Shown here one piece after another: positions 23,601 through 31,839 of a stretch of DNA of 64,000 bases. Under the pieces are notes generated by a model. That model saw only the letters and a program-made list of their open reading frames with translations. It made no database searches and was not told the DNA's origin. A program made the position numbers and the translations under genes. Every line of letters starts with the position of its first letter. Position 1 is the stretch's first letter. Where the stretch lies: the NCBI GenBank assembly GCA_037367405.1, contig JAZKJV010005543.1:186001-250000 (forward strand). Direction: 5' to 3'. The DNA comes from Ottelia alismoides. Lineage: Eukaryota > Streptophyta > Magnoliopsida > Alismatales > Hydrocharitaceae.

Positions 23601-26600
23601 ACGATTCAGGGTTCCAGCCTTGTGCTTGAGATGGAACGTGTATTCTTGGAGGAAACTAACCCATTTGGCATGGCGTTTGTTAAGGGTTTTCTGTGAATTC
23701 AGATATCTTAAGGCTTCATGATCAGAGTTGAGGACAAATTCACGCTGGATTAGATAGTGCCTCCAATGCTTGAGAGCTTGTACCACAGCATAGAATTCGA
23801 CATCATATGTAGAGTACCGTGATCGAGCTTCGTTCAGCTTTTCACTGTAGAATGCTACAGGTTGTCCTTCTTGGCTCAGGACGGCACCAATCCCGACATG
23901 TGAGGCATTGCAATCAACTACGAAAACCTTGGTGAAGTCAGGAAGTGTCAAGACAGGGGCATGGGTCAACTGATGTTTTAGCTTTTGAAAGCTGAGTTCT
24001 GCTTCAGGAGTCCAAGTGGGTGCTCCTTTACGTGTACAATCTAAACGGAGCTGCATATGTGCTAAAGTTCCGGATGAAGCGTCGGTAGAAAGAAGCCAAT
24101 CCCAGAAAGTTGCGAATCTCAGTGAGGGTTTTGGGCACGGGCCAACTCTAAATGGCCTGAATCTTGGAGGGGTCAACTCTAAGTCCATCGGCAGTGACAA
24201 TGTATCCCAAGAGGACGGTGTCAAACATGAAGGAGCATTTCTTTAGGTGGACATACAATTGTTGGGCCCTCAAGGTTTCCAAGACTTGTAGCAAATGGGC
24301 CAAGTGGTTGTCTTTGGTCAAGCTGTAGACCAATATGTCATCAAAGTACACAACCACAAACTTACCGATGAAGGGTCGCAATACATGATTCATGGTTCAC
24401 ATAAATGTGCTGGGAGCATTAGACAGGCCGAAGGGCATCACTGTCCATTCATATAGGCCCTCTTTGGTCTTAAAAGCAGTCTTCCACTCGTCTCCAGGTT
24501 GGAGGCGAATCTGATGGTACCCACTGCGAAGGTTCATTTTGGAAAACAATTTGGCACCCGATAGCATATCAAGCATGTCATCAAGGTGTGGAATCGGAAA
24601 ATGATACTTGATCGTTATCTTGTTGATAGCACGACTATCCACGCACATCCTCCATGTGCCATCCTTTTTCGGGGTCAGTAGAGCAGGAACAACCACTGGG
24701 CTCATACTCTCTCGAACATACCCACGACGTAGAAAATCGGTGACCTGTTTATTCATCTCTTCGTGCTCCCTCGGGCTCATCCGATAATGTGGCAAATGTG
24801 GTAGGCTTGCTCCAAGAACTAGGTCAATGTGATGCTGGATGTCTCGCAATAGGGGTAGTCCTTCAGGTAATTCTTCAGGCATAATATCAGCGAACTCCTG
24901 AATGATGGGTTTCACCTCAGGTGGAATTTTGGGTGTAGTCGCGTCTTGTTTGACGACCTCTCGTCCCATCAATGCGTAAATAGTAGAGCTCTCGTGAGCT
25001 TCACGTTGGAATGACTGGGCTTCTATCAACAATACCGGACCAGTAGTCGAAGATTTTGATGGTAGAGTATTTTTACCAGATTGTGCGGTCGCGGATCGGA
25101 GTGTAGCCACTTGTCGAGGGCTAAGGGCTTCGTGTTGTGGTCTAAGGGTCACACGCACCTTGTCTATGAGAAATGAGTAAGTGTTCAATTTTCCTTTGTG
25201 CTCAGTGTCTCGATCGAACTGCCAAGGTCTCCCAAGAAGTACATGACAAACATCCATAGGGGCTACATGGCACCACACCTCATCTTTATATGAAGGCCCA
25301 ATTGAGAAGCTAACGAGACTCTGACGGTGGATCGGAAGTTGAGTGCCACCTCGAAACCAAGCTACACTGTATGGTTTCTCAAGTGGTTGAGTTGGTAGAC
25401 CCAATTTGTCGACCATTTCTTGTGACACAAAGTTCTCAACGCTTCCTCCATCAATGATCAAAGAACAACGACGCCCTCCTGAGGTGCAGGTGGTTCTGAA
25501 TATACTGCGTTGCAGCCAATTATCAGCGTCGTTGACAACGGGTGTGAGCAAGATGTTTGTGGGTGCGCTGTCAGGAGTGATAAATTCCTCATGTTCAATT
25601 ACCAAGAAAGGTCTGGATACATTTCCATCCACTCCCAGAAGCTCATAGTCATCAGCGCCCATGGTGTCAGCAGTCAAAGCGGTTTGATCCTCTTCAGGTG
25701 ATTCCTGTTGGTCAGGGTCAGGGTCTTCAGGGTCTTCGATGGTGCGTAAATGGGCGGGCCTAGCCTTAGGGTTTTGGCACTCTGCAGTATGTCCCTTTTG
25801 ATAACATCGGAAACAAGTATCAAGTCCTACAACAGGTCGACTTCCCAAGATGCCTGGTCTGGGGTTCCCGGTAGATGGTCGGGCGGCGGTAGGAGTTGAT
25901 GGTTTGACTCGGGATTTACCCGTAGCAATCGAGGAGGAAACTATCGGTTTGGTGGTCACCATCGGAGTGCTGGTGTGTGGGACGGAGTTCACAGGAAAAG
26001 ACATCCTCCTTGTCTGGGCCTTAGCAAGCTTAGTCTCAGCTCGTTCAGCTTGCTTGTAAACTTCGTCGACGTCTCGACAGTTGTGGAGGTAGAGTTCATC
26101 CTGGATAACTTGGCGGAGTCCTTGCATATAGCGGGTGACTTCCTGGACAGGAGTCTCCTGCAATCGGTTGCGATGAATGAGGGATTGGAACCCTTCGGTG
26201 TATTCTCTCACGCTCATGGTGCCTTGTCTCCATGATTGCAGTCGCCAGTCGCGCGTATAGATCTCGTTTGTAATCTTCAGGCACGAACTTGGTCTTCAGT
26301 TTAGCCTTCATCTTGCTCCAACTGTGGATCTTACTCTTTCCTTTTCGTTTGCGTTCAGATTGCAAACGGTCCCACCATAGCAGAGCATGTCCCTTTAGTT
26401 TGATTGTGACAAATTGAACTTTTCGTTCGCTAGGCATAGTCTTCCAAACAAAGAAGTGTTCGACGGCTTGGAGCCAATCCAAAAAGACACTAGGGTCTCG
26501 TCCTCCGTCAAATTCCGGAACATCAAGACGAATGCTTCGATCCCATCCGTCATTGGGTCTAGGGCCATGTCGTGACGGGAAGTGAGGGCCACTAGAGGGT

Positions 26601-29600
26601 TGTGTCGTATATCCTAGGGTATGTCGCTCTTGGGTTTTTGAAATGAAAGGGGTTTCTTCTCTAAATCCTTCATCCTCGCTCTCTTGTGAAAGATAGTCGC
26701 TAACGTGTCCGTCAGAAGTAGAAGAGCTAGATTCGTGGGATGTGTTACTTCGTGAGTGCGGTCTCCGACTAGTACGCCGGCCTTTGTTTGACTTTCTCGT
26801 CACCATGATCTTTCCCTAGCATTTGACTATTTAGGGTGGTAATTTGTCCGCTTAGTTGTTCGAACATCTGTAGCATTTGAGCATTCAAGGATTCTAACGT
26901 TAGCTCAGTATGTGGGGTGTAGCCGGTTTTAGAGGTAGTTAGTTTGTCGGCCATGGGACCCTATTCCTTCTTCTTTTCTCTCTCTCTTTTTATTTATTTT
27001 TTTCTTTTTTTTTGTTTTGTGTGTTTTTTTGTTTGGTTTAATATGTAATAAAACAACGAAACGGATTGATGGGCTCTGATACCAAATTGATGCAACCTAG
27101 TTGGAATCGTTAGGATGCAAACTCAATTACAACCCTAAAATTTGTGCTAAAGGACCAAATGCCTAAACGAATAAAATGACGTGCAAGATGAAAACTCTGG
27201 AGGTTGAAATGCAATGAATTAACTGGTGATAAAAAGGTGTCTAGCAAAATCGGCAACAAATGACAACAAATACTCGAGTTCTAGCACAGATTTCACCACA
27301 ATTTCAGGGCAAGCCAAATGGTTAAAAGTTCCTGGGAAAGTATAGCGATGTTGCAATAACTAGGAACCTCAATACTTCACCAAACCAAGCAGCAACACAA
27401 CAGTCCACAGTACTAAGATTATGCGGCAAAATAATTGGTGGAAATGGCGCTCATATCACAATCGGCGAGGGGGAGTTCACAAGCTTCAGACCTGGTCGGT
27501 GGTGGGAATGGTTGTTAGATGCGTCCGACAGCACGTGAGGGCCTGCGTTCAGGGAGAAACAAAGGCTACGTGTTGTTCAGCGGCGGGTTGGGGCGTTGAC
27601 GGCAGTGGTGGTGGTGGCCGAGGCGATTGGTGGTTGCAGGGGAGGTGAATAAGGAATCGGGGAAGAGGTCCAGCGGCGGGTTGGGGCGGTGGCGGGGTGG
27701 CCTTGGCGGCTGGTGGTTGCAGGGGAGGAGGGAAAGGGGTCGGGAAAGAGGTAGGAGGAGTGCGACGGCGGGGGGGGGGGGTGTTTGCGGGGAGGGCGCT
27801 GACGAGGGGAGGCGAAGGCGTGGGGATTCGCGCGCGGGGAGGGTGCGGGCCTGTGATGGGCGAAGGCGAGGCGGGGTAGCGGGGGAGGGGAGGCGGAGGC
27901 GCGTGGGTTGGCGCACGGGAGGGGTGCGGTCTGCGCAGGGAGAGACAGTGAGGGAGGGTGGCGGAGGAGAGGGGCTTGACTTGGGAGGAGGCGGCGGGAG
28001 AGAAATTAGGGTTCGGGAGGAGAAATGAAACTCGAGGGGGAAAGACGAGAGGATGCGGGAAACGAGAGGGGAGAGAGAGAGAGGAGGGGAATAAGTGAGG
28101 GAAAAAATAACTTTATTCAAACTTAATTCAATCAATCCCAATGGGGTGCCTTTATAGAAGCTAAGTCCCCCAAACAAGCAACAACCATACTAAAAATAGA
28201 AAAAAAACAGAAAAGATGATAAGGCCTTGTATAATGAGCCTTTTACATAAGTAAATAAAATTAAATAAAATAAATGTTCAACTAAAGAAATTGATCACAT
28301 GGTACCATGCTGCATCACTGTACCTATCTTTGTCATCTTTCCAGAGGCCAGCCTTAGCCCACACTCAACTAAATGAAGGAAGATGATCAGCCCACACAAG
28401 GACCACACCAGAGTGACATTTTATAGCAATTGAATAATTTGATCACTAACTAAAGGAAGGCAACAGACAAATGACCTTGGAAAATGAAATGAGGCCCACT
28501 TAAGGCGACACAAATCTTTGCGAGCGAGTTCCATGCTCCATGATGGTGACCATAGTCTAATATAAGATGTTTTTCTAGGAGAAGAAGAGCGAACTATAAG
28601 CTTGCAAAATTATATAAAAATTCCAGGAGTTCCATGCTCCATGATGGTGACCATAGTCTAATATAAGACGTTTTTCTAGGAGAAGAAGAGCGAACTATAA
28701 GCTTGCAAAATTATATAAAAATCCCAGTTGGGATGGTTGGCTTGCAATGCACTCCTTTCTTTGCTTGCTTTCCTCCCCTCTCTGTGGTTGATCTTCAACC
28801 TCACTTGTGATCCCCCCTAAACAAACACAACCACCACCACCACAATAGCAACATGGGATGTAGTCTAAATCTAAATTGCCATTAATTGGTCCTTTGTTTG
28901 CGAAGAACTGATCCTTCCACAAAAGAATGTGTTCCTCTTTCCCTGATGCGGTACCTCTTTTCTACTCTCTCCACCATTAACACTAGGAAGATTAAAAGGA
29001 AATGGATGATGAAGTTTGTCTTTTAGGAGATATTTATTGCATAATGGAGGCTTGATGCTGTGGTATGTTGTCATACTTCTTTGCAGCATCTTGTCATCAT
29101 TGGTATCTATTTGGAATATCATTTCTTTTACATGATTGGATAAATTATTCTCATCTTAGGATGATGTGGATCTTGGATTCCAAGTTGGAATGATTCCTAT
29201 GTCCAAGACAAGATGCCACATCGATGTTACCAATTATCTGATAAGCTTTGCAAGTAATAAATAACTATGGTCGAAGTTTTGGGTAAGGAGTAGCTTCAAT
29301 GATTTGACAAATTTGCTTGTGTTCTTGGCCGGCAATTTGTAACGGAGGACTTGCAAACCAAGTTTAGGTTATGTTGGTTACCAACACAGTAGTGGACATT
29401 GGACCACTTAGTTGTCATCCCGGCCTTCCATTTTCATCGTCTCCTATATGAACCTTCTTTCAAGACACTAGTTAGGTGAAGGGTAATTGTCCTGGATGAG
29501 ATTCCTGTAATAATCCCATGAGCTATCTTTGAAAATCAAAAGCATGATCACAACTGAAGTTGAGAATTAGGGATGCAAATCCATCTCAACTATATTAGGT

Positions 29601-31360
29601 ACCAATGTTTGCAGCACATACTTTCCAAAAATTAGGTACAAAGGATCTTGCATTATCGATTAACATATGTGCAGCCTGGAAAGTTGCATCAATTCAGTGC
29701 ACGCACAAAGTCGAGACCACCATTAGTGGCTGAAGTCTCTTGAGCCAATGGGCGACTCATCATTGAGCCAGAATTGGAACTCTCTAGTTTCTACCGCTTC
29801 TTTGTTGTCCTCATCTGTTGCGATCAACCTCTAGCACCGCCTTGTTAATAGCTTTTGATAATAAGGAAGAATCAGGAGTTAAGCTAGCACCAGTCTTGCT
29901 GTAATACACAACAAGAATCATGTAGAATTCTTCACCATGTCTCCACCCACATTAGTGCCCACTTAAAGACCATAGCTGTATCTCCAGATGACAAACTCCC
30001 AGTCCACTGTCTACTGCCTATATCTCTTTCCAGTGCATTGGCTGAGCATCCCCTTGTATGACCCTTCCTCAAGAACCAAGAGGAAGTCCTACAAATTATG
30101 TTTATTAGTAGAGAGCCATAGCTCTAATGGAAGATGTGATCCATCCTATTCCTATTTCTTGACCTCCTCCCTCTAGCTCTAATCAGATCCGTTGATTTCT
30201 ACTGTCATCAGTAGTGCTCTTTCTGTACCATTGTAAAACATGATTTAAATTGCAAACTTTTACATTGATCATATATATATATGTGTGTGAGTGAGTGTGT
30301 GTGTATTGAACACGAGCATCCGACTAAGCATGAAAGGAGATGTTAATTTACCTTTGGTCGTGTCTCTAAGCAATTAAAAATTAGTCACATATCTATATTG
30401 CTTTTAGCTGTTAAGCTCTGTTTTATACATCTTTGAGCTATATATTCCACTCATTAGCTTTTGCTTATTTAACGTTGATTAATATTTTTGAACAGAGCTT
30501 TTAGATGTATTGCCTGGCAAAAGAAGGTTAGAGGATGATGCTGATATCTCTGATTCGTCAGTCGACTCTGAAATAGAGGTAATGGTTTTTATCCCTTATG
30601 TGTGAGCAGTTGGAGCTAGTGAAGCTGAGAAGTTGCCTGATTCCTCTAGGGGTCCTTACTAGACTTCATATTGTAATGTGCTTATGCTTTTAATTTGCTC
30701 ATATGAACATCTACATCCTTCTCATGTAATGTTTTGACCCAAAAATGTCGGACCTTGTTATACATGCCACACCGCTGCAATAAGCCATTTTACATATTTC
30801 TATTACCATCGCTGTGCATCTAGCTTTCTCGAAATGAGTTCACTTAATCGTTGAATACATGGATATTAATCAAGAAAAAGAGAAAAATGAAAGCTTTGTG
30901 CACTCTGCACCATGGTTTGCATCGGTGATTTCATACTGACTACATTTTCTAAGGTATTTGTCCATATTGCTATTCATTGATCATTGAAAGCTTTTTAGAC
31001 ACGGCTTATATATTTATTTATCTGTGTATGCAAATCTATTGCATAAATTAGCTTTTGAAATAGGATAGCAACTAATATTAAAAATACATGGCTGTAGATT
31101 CCTACCCACAAAAGACGCAAGAAGATGGAAAAGGCAGAATATGACGACTGGAAGTGTAATGTTTTGACATCCAATAAACAATCTAACATCAAAGGTAATT
31201 ACAGCTTCTTTGAAGTTTTACGTAGTGTTGATAGATGGTTAGATATTTACTGATGCCTAATCTTGTCCCGACAGCTTCTGGAAGTCGAGCAAGGCAAACC
31301 AGGCTCAGTTTTACGACTACCAGGAAACCTCCCACAACAATATCTATGGAGGCTTCGTAG
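11623..31360 (+). CDS. ORC6: Origin recognition complex subunit 6 (ten exons, complete)
   Basis: ORC6 is the smallest subunit of the nuclear origin recognition complex, which marks replication origins and loads the MCM helicase. Exons: 11623-11742, 11820-11866, 11960-12064, 12176-12256, 12932-13043, 13130-13192, 13271-13358, 30496-30578, 31098-31194, 31275-31360. All introns are GT-AG, the frame is unbroken, and the product is 293 aa, close to the ~284 aa of Arabidopsis ORC6. Recognisable segments are [12 protein letters not shown] (1-12), [15 protein letters not shown] (42-56), [51 protein letters not shown] and [13 protein letters not shown]. These cover the TFIIB/cyclin-like repeats. The C-terminal [11 protein letters not shown] (242-252) matches the conserved Y-x-x-W-K motif that in human ORC6 contacts ORC3. 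The start is set by homology at MDI; an in-frame ATG at 11452 would add 57 Pro/Ser-rich residues. Intron 7 is 17,137 bp and full of transposons. Confidence 0.95.
15900..16307 (+). mobile_element. Copia-type 3' LTR remnant
   Basis: A 295-bp LTR-like segment (16013-16307) begins TGTTGGAGTATATG and ends TTTCTAACA. It is directly preceded by a polypurine-like CAGCTTGAGGAG, as found before copia 3' LTRs, so the element read on the + strand. A TATA-like CTATATAAG lies at about 16131. No 5' LTR, coding region or matching TSD is present, so only the 3' end survives. Confidence 0.6.
17022..18241 (-). repeat. Chromovirus 3' LTR
   Basis: This 1220-bp LTR pairs with 27088-28317. The half towards 18000 is very G-rich on the + strand (GGCGG/GGGGAGG runs). 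A minus-strand TATA box CTATAAAG lies at about 18078-18085. The long Pro-rich or Gly-rich ORFs in it are compositional. Confidence 0.93.
18242..18256 (-). other. Chromovirus polypurine tract
   Basis: On the minus strand AGCAGGGGGAGT immediately precedes the 3' LTR, the expected position and composition of the plus-strand primer. Confidence 0.75.
18252..18773 (-). pseudogene. Chromovirus integrase C-terminus and chromodomain
   Basis: This 173-codon frame continues the integrase frame across the nested insertion. The N-terminal part carries the integrase C-terminal fold ([37 protein letters not shown]). The last ~60 residues form a chromodomain with [23 protein letters not shown]. Chromodomains steer these elements to histone-marked chromatin. 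The stop is just inside the polypurine tract. It is separated from the rest of pol by 3.8 kb and so cannot be expressed as part of it. Confidence 0.88.
18786..19321 (-). repeat. 3' LTR of the nested element
   Basis: This 536-bp LTR runs from TGATGCAAATG to AATTACATCA and pairs with 22060-22590. A minus-strand TATA-like ACTATATAAAG lies near 19020-19030, and a (GA)n tract lies near 18927-18941. Confidence 0.93.
20006..21427. mobile_element. Non-autonomous hAT element inside the nested LTR element
   Basis: The element is 1422 bp with a perfect 8-bp TSD GAGGGATT (19998-20005 and 21428-21435), the hallmark of hAT transposition. Ends are CAGGGCCTTAAATTTCG on the left and CAAGGCCTCAAATGTCG on the reverse strand of the right end. 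Subterminal DNA carries many copies of a GAAATTTCGGT/GGTGGAATTTCGG motif in tandem at 20010-20250, with inverted counterparts at 21370-21410; these are plausible transposase-binding repeats. No transposase ORF is present; the reading frames at 19841-20372 are produced by the tandem repeat. Confidence 0.92.
21436..22045 (-). CDS. Acidic ORF of unknown function in the nested element
   Basis: An open frame begins at [11 protein letters not shown], a few bases after the primer-binding site, and runs about 200 codons until it enters the hAT element. Residues ~25-55 are basic ([12 protein letters not shown]); the remainder is strongly acidic, with repeated phrases such as [24 protein letters not shown] and [14 protein letters not shown] recognise no gag, zinc knuckle or protease. 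The hAT insertion disrupts its 3' end. It may be a leftover of the parent element's gag or a captured sequence. Confidence 0.35.
22046..22058 (-). other. Primer-binding site of the nested element
   Basis: The minus strand reads TGGTATCAGAGC, complementary to the 3' end of plant initiator tRNA-Met, immediately inside the 5' LTR. Confidence 0.8.
22060..22590 (-). repeat. 5' LTR of the nested element
   Basis: This 531-bp LTR pairs with 18786-19321. It differs by few substitutions and by short indels in the GA-rich tract. Confidence 0.93.
22596..23426 (-). pseudogene. Chromovirus integrase (zinc-binding and catalytic core)
   Basis: One frame covers the integrase but is cut by TAG at 23169-23171 and 22926-22928. 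The N-terminal zinc-binding region has [14 protein letters not shown] and KCQTCQ; the second His of the HHCC motif is Tyr here (GYFG where GHFG is usual). The catalytic triad residues are visible: D in [14 protein letters not shown] in TSDRDTKF and E in DGQTEVVNR. The nested element interrupts the frame at 22590. Insert plus one TSD totals 3810 nt (1270 codons), so the frame resumes in register in 18252-18773. Confidence 0.9.
23481..24224 (-). pseudogene. Chromovirus RT C-terminus and RNase H
   Basis: Recognisable RNase H segments are [26 protein letters not shown] sequence, [27 protein letters not shown] and HEALRYL. The first catalytic Asp of the usual DAS motif is Asn (CNAS), so RNase H would be inactive. 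A frameshift separates it from the RT frame near 24150-24220. The frame ends at TAG 23481-23483, after which the integrase follows in the same frame. Confidence 0.88.
24148..26217 (-). pseudogene. Chromovirus gag C-terminus, protease and reverse transcriptase
   Basis: One frame is interrupted by TGA at 24397-24399 and ends at TAG 24148-24150. It has the end of gag ([12 protein letters not shown]), a CCHC knuckle [13 protein letters not shown], an aspartic protease with [12 protein letters not shown] (DGGS in place of DSGS/DTGA), and RT segments [36 protein letters not shown] and the catalytic [12 protein letters not shown]. The TGA falls just after PSTFM where Arg is usual, compatible with CGA to TGA. 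RT is therefore split before its YFDD active site. Family: Ty3/gypsy chromovirus. Confidence 0.92.
26096..26806 (-). pseudogene. Chromovirus gag (capsid region)
   Basis: This 236-codon frame has a basic Ser/Arg-rich N-terminus and then the Retrotrans_gag core ([35 protein letters not shown], [22 protein letters not shown]). A single-base frameshift near 26220-26260 separates it from the frame at 24148-26217, which carries the remaining gag. The N-terminal section that precedes it (26769-26954) is in another frame. Confidence 0.85.
27070..27086 (-). other. Chromovirus primer-binding site
   Basis: The minus strand reads TGGTATCAGAGCCC two bases inside the 5' LTR, complementary to initiator tRNA-Met. 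Confidence 0.8.
27088..28317 (-). repeat. Chromovirus 5' LTR
   Basis: This 1230-bp LTR pairs with 17022-18241 and has the same G-rich section. The minus-strand TATA-like CTATAAAG sits at about 28150-28157, roughly 165 bp from the outer LTR end. Confidence 0.93.
28318..30495. other. Distal ORC6 intron 7 sequence
   Basis: A 101-bp unit is tandemly duplicated at 28526-28626 and 28627-28727 (both start GAGTTCCATGCTCC and differ at few positions). An (AT)n(GT)n microsatellite lies at about 30270-30305. Otherwise nothing was recognised, and the short ORFs have no similarity to known families. Confidence 0.6.
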
Positions 31361-31839
31361 CATTTCTTGTGTACACATGTCAAGCTTGTTACAACTTCTT
31401 GCAATTTGTCCAGACTTTGCAAATTTTCCTGAGTTTTGTTTCAGTCAGGCATTGAGCATCTGAAAAATGAGACTGTAACTGTAGGGTAAAACGTTATATA
31501 TAACTTTCTATTTGATATATTATTTGGCCCTCGAGTGAAGAAAGTTGTCTTCGTCATATATTAGCCGTCAATCTATATGTATATTAAACATGTCTGAGCG
31601 GATGTTCAGAATCTGTCGGCCTTTGCTGCAATCTATTGAAGTACCTGGTCATATCACTGATCCGAAAAATATAATTTTATAATTGCTAAAAAATCTGATA
31701 CGGCCTATTCGAAGCATTAGCAAGTTTTTGGATTTCTTGGCTGGTTTGAAAGATTAGTGCTGGCTTTTTATGTTCTTCCCTTATGCCTTTGCATGTTCTT
31801 CCGTTTTCTCAGATTTCAGTATGTTTCAATGATGCTATG

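Larger units (their letters stand above)
17022..28317 (-). mobile_element. Full-length Ty3/gypsy chromovirus, interrupted by a nested element
   Basis: The element is 11.3 kb including 3.8 kb of nested DNA and lies antisense to ORC6. It is bounded by a perfect 5-bp TSD CTGTA (17017-17021 and 28318-28322). The two LTRs start TGATGCA and end TGCATCA or close to it. The gene order on the minus strand is gag, zinc knuckle, protease, RT, RNase H, integrase, chromodomain, which defines a chromovirus. Five in-frame stops and at least two frameshifts disable it. In the first ~157 aligned LTR bases I count six differences (about 96% identity), so the insertion is fairly young. Confidence 0.95.
13359..30495 (+). 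other. ORC6 intron 7, 17.1 kb
   Basis: It starts GTAATT and ends GAACAG and splits a codon after its first base (phase 1). The other ORC6 introns are 77-675 bp, so this one is at least 25 times larger. From left to right it holds about 2.6 kb of unrecognised AT-rich DNA, a copia 3' LTR remnant (16013-16307), the nested gypsy complex (17022-28317), a 101-bp tandem duplication (28526-28727) and a further 1.8 kb of unrecognised sequence with an (AT)n(GT)n tract near 30270-30305. Confidence 0.9.
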
